Positions 1 through 7,780 of a stretch of 33,157 bases of DNA are shown here, piece by piece; within the stretch, counting starts at the first letter, position 1, and each line of letters starts with the position of its first letter. The notes below the pieces were generated by a model. That model was not told the origin of the DNA and did no database searches. It saw nothing but the letters and a program-made list of their open reading frames with translations. Position numbers and translations under genes: made by a program. Source of the stretch: Planctomycetota bacterium (lineage in GTDB: Bacteria; Planctomycetota; Phycisphaerae; WQYP01); the NCBI GenBank assembly GCA_021790475.1, contig JAJYDU010000010.1, positions 1 to 33,157 of the forward strand, written 5' to 3'.

Positions 1-22
1 TGAGCCGCAGGCCGTAGCCCAT
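1..22 (-). CDS. 5' end of a minus-strand gene, cut by the window edge
   Basis: Only seven codons are visible, reading MGYGLRL from an ATG at 22. They are preceded by a strong Shine-Dalgarno (GGGAGGT, 27-33 on the minus strand, 4 nt spacing) and a promoter-like pair at 55-82, which is why I accept the start. The product cannot be identified from seven residues. A GC hairpin lies directly against the ribosome binding site. Confidence 0.5.
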
Positions 23-54
23 AGTAACCTCCCGGCGGCTCCGCCGCCGACGGT

Positions 55-82
55 ATTATCCTTAATTGCCCGAACGTTGCAA
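55..82 (-). promoter_or_regulatory. Promoter-like -35/-10 pair for the gene starting at 22
   Basis: On the minus strand, TTGCAA (77-82) and GATAAT (55-60) are separated by 16 bp and lie about 30 bp upstream of the ATG. The -10 matches the sigma-70 consensus at 5 of 6 positions and the -35 at 4 of 6. This is a sequence match only. Confidence 0.4.
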
Positions 83-618
83 TCATTCTGCGTTCCTACT
101 TAGTTTCCCCCGGCAGGATTTCTGGCAAGACCACGGCGAAAACGCAAGGGGACGCGGCTTGCAAGGGTTTGGCCTGGTGTACAAGAATCCAAAATGTAAG
201 CGGCATGCTTCCCGCTTGTAAGTCTATATTTTAACGCCAATTATAACCTATCTGGCGTTGTAGGATTAAGCGCCTGTCCGTAGGGAGTTGCGCTTTGCCC
301 AAAAATATGGTCCTACCCTGGTTACGGATCGAAAGAGCCGCTTGCGATGCAAAGTCTAAAAAGCGACGCATATCGATGCGTAGGGGGTCGTCGGGAGCGT
401 TCCCGGCGGCGGGAATGGCGCGGCGGAGCCGTGGCGGCGGGCAAAGGGTGGAGCAGACCTGTTTCCGCGCAGCGGCGAGCGCCGCGGCTGCTTTCTGGCC
501 GCGGCGGCGGGCCAGGGCCTCTTCCCCCCGAGCCCCCGGCCCGCTGCCGCCCCTGGCTGACGATGTACCTTAATTTCGTCATTGGCGCACCTTGACAATG
601 GGGAGCACCTCAAGGCCC
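83..618. other. Intergenic region with no supported gene; GC-rich core
   Basis: No convincing gene is visible. Short open frames exist on both strands at about 295-640, but they are Arg/Gly/Pro/Ala-rich in every frame, overlap each other and lack ribosome binding sites, as expected from a GC-rich tract. The part at about 385-560 is strikingly G+C-rich with many GGC/GCC runs, while 180-260 and 590-790 are AT-richer. A small perfect inverted repeat, ACGCAT-atcg-ATGCGT, lies at about 367-382. I did not recognise tRNA, tmRNA, RNase P or SRP RNA signatures. Confidence 0.4.
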
Positions 619-640
619 TGCCCGAAAATATTGCCACGCC
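619..640. repeat. Solo right terminus of the 128 bp terminal-inverted-repeat family
   Basis: The 22 bp here match the right terminal repeat of the elements at 5293-5420 and 24696-24823 at about 20 of 22 positions (TGCCCGAAAATATTGCC...). No matching left end is visible in the preceding 150 bp, so this is a decayed or truncated copy. The sequence after it resembles the right flank of the copy ending at 27642 (CACGCCG followed by a CAAGGC block). Confidence 0.55.
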
Positions 641-686
641 GTATCAAGGCGTGATCGGCACTGGGAAAACTACACATCACGGGGGC

Positions 687-838
687 GTAACCATTCACGG
701 GCCAAAAACATTATAAATAAAGGGAAATAAACGGATGTTGGAGGCCGTTGGAGAAAAAAACGCGCGAAAAATGGGCTTATATTGTCGGGAACCCCCGTTT
801 TTGTGCTAAGTTCGCCACTTTTGCCCGTGAACGGTTAC
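687..838. mobile_element. MITE-like 152 bp unit with 16 bp terminal inverted repeats
   Basis: The left arm GTAACCATTCACGGGC (687-702) and right arm GCCCGTGAACGGTTAC (823-838) are inverted repeats matching at 15 of 16 positions. The interior is AT-rich and has no coding capacity. Ends beginning GTAA are typical of IS66-family elements, so a non-autonomous IS66-like derivative is possible, but no 8 bp target duplication is visible at the edges and no transposase is nearby. It could instead be a long-range hairpin. Confidence 0.45.
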
Positions 839-1102
839 AAAAAACCAATTCCTTTTGGCGGGTATGGCGGTAAATTTTCACGCTTGAATTGGCTCTTGCC
901 GCGGTTGCCTTCCTGCCACCATTATGGCGAGCCCTTTCCAATTACCCCTGCCCGCTGCTGGATGAATTGTATCCGCCGGGCAAGTGGTGGAAGACCGTTG
1001 GTCCCGCGAAGACCAACCACGCCACCAAAGGCAAACGCGTGGAAGCGCTCCGGACGAATTACGATCACACGCTCCGATAAGGGCCGTTTGCCTCCCTCCG
1101 CC

Positions 1103-1822
1103 TTACCGGGAGTACCGCAATTCCCATCGAGCATGGGACGTAATCGCCTGCAATATGTCCCGCGTGTCCTGCATGGTCACATTCAGAACTCTGAAAGTCA
1201 AAGCCCCATCTCCCGGCGCCTCCACCCGCCGCGTTTTCGAAATGGTAAATTCAATTTGCAGGTCGCCATCGGCGGTTTGCAATTTGTTCAAGACAAGGTC
1301 CGTCGCTTCCCGCCAGGACAGTTTTTTTTCATCATAAATTTTCATCGTTTTCAGATTTTGGAGTTCGTCCGCGGCCAATGATGTATCCGCATCGGTTGCG
1401 GAGGCCTGCGAAAACCCGCCGAAAAGATTTTTACGGATTATTTGTCCGCCGTAAGCCCACACCCGATCCACCCGTCGTCGGAATCCCATGCTTCCATGAT
1501 ATAAGTACACAAAAAAAGCCGCCACCGGCGTTAAAAACAGCAACGAGGGGACAATCAACAGCAGCACCATCAGCGCCATACCCGCGACCAGCCACGCCCA
1601 CCAGAAGTCATTGTGCCGGGGAGTAATGGCCGGTTCATATTGCGAAAGCGGCGCTGGTTCGTCGCTCGCCAGAGTATTAAGATCGTCGTTTCCCCAGAGC
1701 GACTTTCCCAGCTGTTCCAGGGTAAGATCAGGAAAACAGCGTTCGCATAACGCCTGACCCTCCCATACATAAATCTCTTCTGACGGCGCAAATTTACGTC
1801 CGCATTTGGCGCAAGTTTTCAT
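1103..1822 (-). CDS. Membrane-anchored zinc-ribbon protein of unknown function
   Basis: The protein has 239 residues. The N-terminus carries a four-cysteine zinc-ribbon or LIM-like knuckle (C4-x2-C7 and C26-x2-C29). A hydrophobic stretch at about 73-107 would form one long or two short membrane helices, and the C-terminal 130 residues look soluble. The ATG at 1822 has a strong Shine-Dalgarno (GGGAGG, 5 nt upstream), which fixes the start. It stands alone on this strand. The zinc ribbon with membrane segments suggests a regulatory or scaffold role, but I recognise no family and assign no function. The antisense frame at 782-1381 is not a convincing gene. Confidence 0.8.
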   Translation of the reverse strand: MKTCAKCGRKFAPSEEIYVWEGQALCERCFPDLTLEQLGKSLWGNDDLNTLASDEPAPLSQYEPAITPRHNDFWWAWLVAGMALMVLLLIVPSLLFLTPVAAFFVYLYHGSMGFRRRVDRVWAYGGQIIRKNLFGGFSQASATDADTSLAADELQNLKTMKIYDEKKLSWREATDLVLNKLQTADGDLQIEFTISKTRRVEAPGDGALTFRVLNVTMQDTRDILQAITSHARWELRYSR

Positions 1823-1886
1823 AAGGCCTCCCAGCTTTCATCTGCGGTTTTCCCGGAACTCCGGCAAATAACTTTTTTTTCAATCT

Positions 1887-1902
1887 ACGAACGATCGCTC
1901 GT
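1887..1902. promoter_or_regulatory. Imperfect 16 bp palindrome upstream of the zinc-ribbon gene
   Basis: ACGAACGATCGCTCGT is palindromic at 14 of 16 positions around a CGATCG core and lies 65 bp upstream of the ATG at 1822, next to a run of eight T. It has the size of a dimeric repressor site, but nothing here identifies a binding protein. Confidence 0.25.
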
Positions 1903-2022
1903 GCACGCCACAGGCTCGCCCGTGATTCGCGCCAACGTCAAGCGCGGCGGACGATTCTGTTTTCCCATACGCCGGTGGCCGAATATGGTCCCGCACCGGC
2001 TTACCTATATGCACCAGTCAGT

Positions 2023-2910
2023 TTAACGCGCCGCGTCGCGGATGCAAGATGACCGCGTCCCGTATTTATCGCCGGTTAGTCCCACGATATGCGGGTGTTG
2101 TCCGCGGTACTTTTTTGGTGAAACACCACGGCTTCTCCGGAAGACCTGGTAAAAGTGGCTCAGGCTGGAAAATCCGCAATCCAGGGCGATTCGCGTAATA
2201 TCCTCTGGAGTTCCGGCAAGTTGTTCCGCGGCGTAATTCATGCGGGCTTCGTTGACCAGCTCCGTAGGCGTGCGCCGGAGCCATCGTCTGGTACTTCGTG
2301 CCACATGCTCCGGAGAATAACCGCATAATTTGACAAAACGTTGCGTACCGCCGCGGAAAATTTCGGGGCGTTTCAACTCCCCAAGGGCCTGGCTTAGCCA
2401 GGCGGGAATCGCCTCTCCGGCCAGAGCCGGCCGGCGCGCCGGCAAAGCCTGCAGATTCAGCAGGAATCTCTCCAGGGCGGCTGTATCGCGCCGGCCGGCG
2501 CGCAGGTCCTCGGTTGCCCAGGCCAGATAGCGCCACGGCGGACCGGAAAGATCAAACACCCGTTGCGAAATATCCGCGGGCCGGAAGTCATCGCGCCAGG
2601 CGGCGCCATAGCGCCGTGCCAGCGCGGCCAGCCGCGACGGAGAAAACGCCAGGTTGCCGATGGTCACATACGGTTCTTCCGCGACGCTGAAGCTATGGCG
2701 ATCCGAGGGCCGAATCAGGATCATCTCTCCCGGGCGCAAGGCCATATTCCGGCCGTTGACGTGGTGCCGGCCGCGGCCTTCCAGAACCCAGAATACTTCG
2801 AAAAAGTCGTGCGTATGAACCGGCGCCGGATGTCGATCCGTGATACGAACGACGGTGAAGTGGCAAACCTGCGGGGGATGGACAAACCACCCTATTTTCA
2901 GATACTTCAT
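2023..2910 (-). CDS. AraC-family transcriptional regulator
   Basis: The N-terminal half is a cupin sensor domain (HTHDFFEVFWVLEGRG at about 32-47, then LRPGEMILIRPSDRHSF), and the C-terminal 100 residues form a double helix-turn-helix AraC DNA-binding domain ending in the typical ALDCGFSSLSHFYQVFRR...SPKKYR pattern. Such proteins bind a small effector, often a sugar or derivative, and control adjacent genes. I take the ATG at 2910, giving 295 residues; an in-frame TTG at 2919 would add three. No good Shine-Dalgarno is seen, and a TATATT box lies about 10 nt upstream of the ATG, so a leaderless message is possible. It is divergent from the dioxygenase-like gene at 3025, its most likely target. 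Confidence 0.9.
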   Translation of the reverse strand: MKYLKIGWFVHPPQVCHFTVVRITDRHPAPVHTHDFFEVFWVLEGRGRHHVNGRNMALRPGEMILIRPSDRHSFSVAEEPYVTIGNLAFSPSRLAALARRYGAAWRDDFRPADISQRVFDLSGPPWRYLAWATEDLRAGRRDTAALERFLLNLQALPARRPALAGEAIPAWLSQALGELKRPEIFRGGTQRFVKLCGYSPEHVARSTRRWLRRTPTELVNEARMNYAAEQLAGTPEDITRIALDCGFSSLSHFYQVFRRSRGVSPKKYRGQHPHIVGLTGDKYGTRSSCIRDAAR

Positions 2911-3024
2911 ACCGATCAATATAGCACAATTTTCAGGTCATGGTAGCGGAAGATTTCGACGTTTTGATGATCTATTATGCTCGTGATGATGAAACGGCAT
3001 GTCAACAAAACGAAAGGAAAGATC

Positions 3025-3900
3025 ATGGTGAACGACACGGCGTCCCCGCCGGCGAATCGCGCCGGCGCTCGGGACGATCCCTTCGCCCAACCGCGGCTGG
3101 GACAACCGCAAACGGACTTCTATCGGCGCGAAGGTTACTTGAAGTATGAACGGAACGTTCTGCGCCCATCCGAATTCGACGCGCTGAAGGAACACTTTGA
3201 GGGCAAGCTCAGTCGCCTGCCGTCGCAAGTGCGGCCCGAAGCGATGGATGTTCCCCACTTTTCCGATCCAGCTCTTTTCCACTGGCTTTTTTCCCGGGCA
3301 GTTCTCGATCTTGTCGAGCCACTCCTCGGGCCGGACATCGCCCTGTTTTCCAGCCATTTCATCTGCAAGCCCGGCGGCCACGGCAAGCGCGTACCCTGGC
3401 ACGAAGACTTTTTCTACTGGAAGGGCGCCGATCCGGACGGCGCGATGCTGGCGCCGCTGGAGGTCGTCACCCTCTGGCTGGCGATCGATCCATCCACGAA
3501 ACTTAATGGTTGCATGAACGTGATTCCCCGCACCCACGGCGACAATCCGGGGGAATATGAGCCTGTAGACCCGCAAACGAATGTGTTCGATCGGGAGCTT
3601 CGCCGCTTCCAGATTGACGAATCGCGCAAAGTCGCCCTTGAATTGTCGCCCAATCAGGCAAGCCTGCACGACGGCCGCCTGATCCACGGCAGCGACGCCA
3701 ACACCAGTTCCCGGCGCCGCTGCGGTTATACCATGCGTTATATAAGCACCCGCGTAAAGTTTCGTCATGAGCGCCACCCCTGGCACCAGATTTATCTGGC
3801 CCGCGGCCAAGACCGCGCCGGCAACCAATATGCCGATCCGAACCGGGCCTATCCGGAACTGGCGCGGTATCGCGAGGTGAGCAAAAAAACCGGCCATTAG
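3025..3900 (+). CDS. Phytanoyl-CoA dioxygenase (PhyH) family Fe(II)/2-oxoglutarate oxygenase
   Basis: The 291-residue protein has the facial triad of non-haem Fe(II)/2-oxoglutarate oxygenases: H126-x-D128 in VPWHEDFFYW, and a distal histidine, probably H221 in HDGRLIHGSDANTS, followed by arginines that could hold 2-oxoglutarate (RRRCGYTMRYIS). Members hydroxylate diverse small molecules, so the substrate is unknown. I choose the ATG at 3025 because GGAAAG lies just upstream; an in-frame ATG-rich extension to 2977 lacks such a site and would crowd the divergent promoter. It is probably controlled by the AraC-type gene on the other side. Confidence 0.88.
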   Translation: MVNDTASPPANRAGARDDPFAQPRLGQPQTDFYRREGYLKYERNVLRPSEFDALKEHFEGKLSRLPSQVRPEAMDVPHFSDPALFHWLFSRAVLDLVEPLLGPDIALFSSHFICKPGGHGKRVPWHEDFFYWKGADPDGAMLAPLEVVTLWLAIDPSTKLNGCMNVIPRTHGDNPGEYEPVDPQTNVFDRELRRFQIDESRKVALELSPNQASLHDGRLIHGSDANTSSRRRCGYTMRYISTRVKFRHERHPWHQIYLARGQDRAGNQYADPNRAYPELARYREVSKKTGH

Positions 3901-4005
3901 ACTGCTTCTCGATTATTCCGACCATGCGGGAGCTGAAATCTCGATGGTTATCGCATTATCGTGCCGGGAGCGGTTAAGCCAACGGAAACCGCGGCTTGTT
4001 TGGGC

Positions 4006-4011
4006 TATAAT
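4006..4011 (+). promoter_or_regulatory. -10 element (TATAAT) of the nadA promoter
   Basis: A perfect TATAAT lies 27 bp upstream of the nadA ATG, with GAGGTG (4025-4030) as ribosome binding site. No good -35 is seen at the expected distance, where CGGAAA occupies the position. Confidence 0.45.
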
Positions 4012-4038
4012 TAAATCACTAAGCGAGGTGAAACGCGC

Positions 4039-5244
4039 ATGCATTGGCAGCAACCCATACCCAGGCAATACCTCCAGATGCCGCTGGCGGACGTGCTGGC
4101 GAATATCGCCCGGCGCAAGGCCCAATTGGGCCACAAGCTGGTCATTCTCGGCCACCACTACCAGCAGGACGAAGTGATCCAATTCGCCGACTTTACGGGC
4201 GATTCATTCCAGCTTTCGCGCCAGGCGGCGCGGCTTTCCGAGGCTGAATTTATCATTTTCTGCGGCGTTCATTTCATGGCGGAATCGGCCGACGTGCTGA
4301 CCGCGGATCATCAGAAAGTGATTCTGCCGGATATGGGGGCCGGTTGCTCGATGGCCGACATGGCCAAAACGGAGGATGTGGAGGATGCCTGGGCGACGCT
4401 CCGCGAGGCGTGTGCCGGGGTCCCGGCATTTCGCCTGGTTCCGATCACTTATGTGAATTCCAGCGCCGCGGTGAAAAGTTTTGTTGGCCGGCACGGCGGG
4501 GCGGTCTGCACCAGCAGCAATTGCGAAAAAATTCTCACCTGGGCGTTGGACGGGCAAAAGCCGGGCAACACGCCGCAAACCAAAATCATCTTTTTTCCCG
4601 ATCAGCACCTGGGACGCAACACGGCGTACAAAATGGGCTTCCCCCTGGAAAGCATGGTGGTGTGGGACTATCGCCAGCCAGCGGGCGGTTTGACCGACCA
4701 GCAGATGCGGGCGGCGACGTTGATTCTCTGGAAAGGCCATTGCAGCGTGCACCAACTGTTTCGGCCGGAACATGTGGACCAGGCGCGCCAACGCCTTCCC
4801 GGCGTAAAGGTGCTGGTGCACCCGGAATGCAACTGGCAAGTGGTGCAAAAAGCCGACCTGGTTGGTTCCACCGAATTTATTCGCCAACAGGTCGCGGCCG
4901 CGCCGCCAGGCAGTAAGTGGGCCATCGGCACCGAAGTACACATGGTCAGCCGACTGGCAAAAAAGCATCCGGAACAAACAATCGCCATTCTTTCCGACTG
5001 CCAGTGCCTTTGCACCACTATGTACCGCATTGATCCGCCACACCTGCTCTGGGTTTTGGACAACCTGGCGGAGGGAAAAGTGGTCAACCAGATCCAGGTT
5101 GATCCATTTGACGCCTACTGGTCGCGGGTGAGTCTCCAGCGGATGCTGGACATCACTGCCGGTCAGCCGGTGCGGGAGCCGCCACCGCCGCTGCCGGAGC
5201 GAGTCGCCGCCGGTCCGGCTCTTCGCGCGTTTTCCCACGTTTGA
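4039..5244 (+). CDS. nadA: Quinolinate synthase A
   Basis: NadA condenses iminoaspartate with dihydroxyacetone phosphate to quinolinate in de novo NAD synthesis, using a [4Fe-4S] cluster in the cytoplasm. The 401-residue protein has the expected architecture of three repeated domains, with LGHHYQQDEV near the N-terminus and cluster-ligand cysteines at C103 (GAGCSMADM), C264 (VHPECNW) and C323 or C325 (SDCQCLCTTMYRI). The C-terminus has an extra Pro-rich tail after about residue 375. The start is supported by GAGGTG 8 nt upstream. The expected partners nadB and nadC are not adjacent. A repeat element begins 48 bp after the stop. Confidence 0.97.
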   Translation: MHWQQPIPRQYLQMPLADVLANIARRKAQLGHKLVILGHHYQQDEVIQFADFTGDSFQLSRQAARLSEAEFIIFCGVHFMAESADVLTADHQKVILPDMGAGCSMADMAKTEDVEDAWATLREACAGVPAFRLVPITYVNSSAAVKSFVGRHGGAVCTSSNCEKILTWALDGQKPGNTPQTKIIFFPDQHLGRNTAYKMGFPLESMVVWDYRQPAGGLTDQQMRAATLILWKGHCSVHQLFRPEHVDQARQRLPGVKVLVHPECNWQVVQKADLVGSTEFIRQQVAAAPPGSKWAIGTEVHMVSRLAKKHPEQTIAILSDCQCLCTTMYRIDPPHLLWVLDNLAEGKVVNQIQVDPFDAYWSRVSLQRMLDITAGQPVREPPPPLPERVAAGPALRAFSHV

Positions 5245-5292
5245 TGAAATATGGGCGCGCCCGGGCGCGGTTACTTTCCCTACCTTTGCCAG

Positions 5293-5420
5293 GGCGTGGC
5301 AATTTTTCCGGGCAGGGGTTGAAAAAGCCGCCTTTTCACGGGAGTTCGGAAGCCCACCGGGATAAACCCGGTGGCTCGCCGGTCGGGTCGATGTGGGATG
5401 CCCGGAAAAATTGCCACACC
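5293..5420. mobile_element. 128 bp MITE/REP-like element, copy A
   Basis: The element has 22 bp terminal inverted repeats matching at 21 of 22 positions: left begins GGCGTGGCAATTTTTCC (5293-5314), right ends GGAAAAATTGCCACACC (5399-5420). Inside are GAAAA-AGCCGCC-TTTTC and a strong hairpin at 5351-5376 (CCACCGGG-ataaa-CCCGGTGG). It matches copy B at 24696-24823 at about 123 of 128 positions. The 8 bp CTTTGCCA occurs on both sides (5284-5291 and 5422-5429), a plausible target duplication. It encodes nothing; any frame through it is spurious. Confidence 0.75.
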
Positions 5421-5570
5421 TCTTTGCCACGCCCGCGGAACCGCGCTTAACGAATCCGCCGATTGCGACTAAACTTAAAGATCAGTTTGCGAAAGGCGCG
5501 GCCTCGATGCCTGTTCCAAGAAGTCGGGGTTGTGTAATCGATGTGCGCCGGCTATTTGCGAGGTACGCCC

Positions 5571-6848
5571 ATGCCCATGGAAATCACGATGCCCAAACTT
5601 TCCGACACCATGACCGATGGCACACTGGTGCGCTGGCTCAAAAAGGAAAAAGACAAGGTTCAACCCGGCGACATCATTGCTGAGGTTGAAACCGACAAGG
5701 CCACCCAGGAACTGGAAGCATTTGAACCGGGAACCATAGCTAAAATCGTGGTGCGGGAAGGAGCCAAGGTTCCAGTGGGGGGAGTGATCGTGGTACTGGC
5801 CGCACCGGATGAAGACAGCGAGGCGGTAGCCAGGGCTTACGTCGTCAAACCGGTTCCCGTGGCGGCGGTCAAAGAGTCCTCCACCACCGCCGCTCCCACG
5901 CCCATCCCGGCGCCCGCCCGCCCGCCGGTGGCGCCCGCGCCGGTTCCGGCGCCTTCATCCGCCGGTTCCTCCGATGCCGGCCGGCGCCGGAGGGTCTCGC
6001 CGCTGGCCCGGAAAATCGCCGAGGAAAAGGGTGTCGACCTTGCTGTTATTGAGGGGTCGGGACCGGATGGACGCATCATCAAGCGCGACGTGCTGGCGGC
6101 CGCGACCGCTGGAACTGCCCCCCCCGTCGGTGCTGCGTCACGGCCGGTTCCGGAAACATCCCGGCTGGAGGCGAAAACGATGGAGCTTTCCAACGTGCGC
6201 CAGACGATAGCCCGCCGCCTTCTGGAAGCCAAGCAGACGATTCCGCATTTTTATGTGTCGATTGATGTGGTGATGGAGGCGCTGCTGGATCTGCGTAAGT
6301 CCGCCAATGAACAACTCGCTCCCGCCAAGCTTAGCGTCACCGATTTTATCGCCCGGGCCGTGGCCATCGCGCTCACCCAGACGCCGGCGGTCAACGCCAG
6401 CTTTAGTTCCACCGCCATCGTTCGCCACGGAACGGTTCATCTTGGCATCGCGGTCGCCATAGACGACGGCCTGCTGGTGCCGGTGATCCGGGACGCCCAG
6501 ACCAAAGACCTCCGGCAAATTTCCGCCGAGATCCGGCAACTCGCCGAGCTGGCGCGGACGCACAAGCTCAAGGCCAATCAATTGACCGGCGGTACGTTCA
6601 CCATCAGCAACCTGGGCATGTATGGCGTGCGCGATTTCATGGCGATTATCAACCCGCCGGAGTCGGCGATTCTGGCCGTGGGCGCAACCGAAGCGCGGCC
6701 GATCGTTAAAGGCGCCCAGGTGGTTCCCGCGCAGGTGATGACGCTTTCGCTCTCGGCCGATCACCGCGTGGTGGATGGCGCGACCGCCGCCGAATTCATG
6801 AGCAAACTTAAAGCCATTCTGGAAAATCCGCTGGCGATGCTGATCTGA
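5571..6848 (+). CDS. 2-oxoacid dehydrogenase E2 component (dihydrolipoamide acyltransferase), probably pyruvate dehydrogenase E2
   Basis: The E2 core transfers the acyl group from lipoate to CoA. In order, the 425-residue protein has a lipoyl domain (about 1-77, with lipoylated K43 in ETDKATQ), an Ala/Pro-rich linker, an E1/E3-binding domain (about 141-175, VSPLARKIAEEKG...GRIIKRDV), a second linker, and the catalytic domain ending with SADHRVVDG (H398, D402). The start at 5571 has GAGGT 6 nt upstream and places MPMEITMPKLSDTM at the N-terminus, as in the family; an upstream in-frame ATG at 5541 would add a non-homologous tail. No E1 or E3 gene is adjacent, so acetyl is the best guess for the acyl group but not proven. 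Confidence 0.93.
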   Translation: MPMEITMPKLSDTMTDGTLVRWLKKEKDKVQPGDIIAEVETDKATQELEAFEPGTIAKIVVREGAKVPVGGVIVVLAAPDEDSEAVARAYVVKPVPVAAVKESSTTAAPTPIPAPARPPVAPAPVPAPSSAGSSDAGRRRRVSPLARKIAEEKGVDLAVIEGSGPDGRIIKRDVLAAATAGTAPPVGAASRPVPETSRLEAKTMELSNVRQTIARRLLEAKQTIPHFYVSIDVVMEALLDLRKSANEQLAPAKLSVTDFIARAVAIALTQTPAVNASFSSTAIVRHGTVHLGIAVAIDDGLLVPVIRDAQTKDLRQISAEIRQLAELARTHKLKANQLTGGTFTISNLGMYGVRDFMAIINPPESAILAVGATEARPIVKGAQVVPAQVMTLSLSADHRVVDGATAAEFMSKLKAILENPLAMLI

Positions 6849-6982
6849 CGGAGTCTTCCCGCCCCGCGCCGAAGTGGTTTGTCCCGGCACTGGCCGGCAA
6901 AATGCGCCGCGGAAAAAGTTTGCCGGCGGGGCGGTTGGTTCCGTCCGATCCGTGGAAGTTTATTTTCCCTCCGGGGAGGCTG

Positions 6983-7017
6983 GGCTGCGTTTGATCGCCC
7001 GCCAGGCGGGCGCAGCC
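6983..7017. promoter_or_regulatory. Strong GC hairpin in the leader of the LolA/MMPL operon
   Basis: CGCCCGCC-a-GGCGGGCG (6996-7012) is a perfect inverted repeat, nested in an outer GGCTG...CAGCC pair (6983-7017). It lies 30 bp before the start at 7049 and about 135 bp after the E2 stop. It has no T-tract, so it is not a standard terminator; it may be a mobile palindrome or a leader structure. Confidence 0.45.
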
Positions 7018-7048
7018 GGGATAAAAGGCAAGTGATGCGGGTGTAATC

Positions 7049-7780
7049 ATGCAACATTCGTTAATCGGCTCTCTGGCGGCCCTGGCATCCTTGTTATTGT
7101 TAACGCCGGCGCCGGCGGCGCGGGCAACGGCCCCGCCGGCGGATCAGACTCTGGCCCGCAGGATTGCCGCCATGCACGCGGTCCGTGCGATTCGCGTGAA
7201 TTTCCGGTGTGAAAAAAAACTTCAAGTATTGAAAAGACCGTTTGTCAGCGAGGGCGTCATTACCATAGCCCGGCCCAATCAGGTGCGATTTCAAACCATT
7301 CGCCCTTATCTTTCCTGCTATATTCTCACCGGCCACAAGGTTTTTTCGCGCAACCAGACCGACCGGCACTGGCATACGGCGCAATTGGATCGTCGAGAAT
7401 CCCTGGTCATGGTCATGCGGCAATTCGCGTTCTGGTCGCTCGGCAAACAAAGAAGCATCGGAAAAGATTATTCGGTGACGATGACCCGCGCCGCCTTGCC
7501 GCCGCCCCCGCGCCTCTCCGGCGCGCAAGCCGGCGAACCATCCCGTCGAACTTTGCCGGCGCCATCCCGGGCAGTGGAACTATTTTCTCTTACGCCGCGC
7601 GATTCCCTTCTGGCCAAGATGATCCAGCGTGTGCAACTGGGGTTTCCGCCAAAATCGCCGCACTTGATTTTCATCCGGATTACTTCACGGCATGACAATC
7701 AAAGCCTGTACTGGTTCGATCATTTGCGAATGAATCCCCATCTACCCGCGACCTGTTTTAAGCCGGCAGGACCGCCATGA
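7049..7780 (+). CDS. LolA-like periplasmic lipoprotein/lipid carrier
   Basis: The 243-residue protein has a signal peptide (hydrophobic 5-19, likely cleavage near ARA-TA at about 26-27) and a LolA-type half-barrel: VSEGVITIARPNQVRFQT and the late LIFIRITSRHDNQSLYWFDHLRMN. LolA proteins shuttle lipoproteins or lipids across the periplasm. This one carries a low-complexity insertion at about 150-172 (PPPPRLSGAQAGEP). Its stop overlaps the next start (ATGA, 7777-7780), so it is translationally coupled to the MMPL exporter. LolA-like plus MMPL pairs are known from aryl-polyene-type and other lipid-export clusters, where the carrier is dedicated to the product rather than general LolA. The ribosome binding site is weak. 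Confidence 0.8.
   Translation: MQHSLIGSLAALASLLLLTPAPAARATAPPADQTLARRIAAMHAVRAIRVNFRCEKKLQVLKRPFVSEGVITIARPNQVRFQTIRPYLSCYILTGHKVFSRNQTDRHWHTAQLDRRESLVMVMRQFAFWSLGKQRSIGKDYSVTMTRAALPPPPRLSGAQAGEPSRRTLPAPSRAVELFSLTPRDSLLAKMIQRVQLGFPPKSPHLIFIRITSRHDNQSLYWFDHLRMNPHLPATCFKPAGPP

Noticed and set aside
295-637. Four overlapping short frames in the GC-rich tract
   Set aside because: All are compositionally biased, mutually overlapping and without start signals.
889-1080. Small 63-codon frame with a hydrophobic start (ALAAVAFLPPLWRAL)
   Set aside because: It has only a TTG start, no ribosome binding site and no neighbour on its strand. It may be a gene remnant but cannot be supported.
2938-3897. 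Long open frame antisense to the dioxygenase gene
   Set aside because: It mirrors the codon structure of the recognised gene, has no motifs and would occupy the shared promoter region.
4204-5430. Long open frame antisense to nadA
   Set aside because: It lies entirely opposite a strongly conserved gene, has no family-like motifs and runs into the repeat element; it reflects the GC-rich third positions of nadA.
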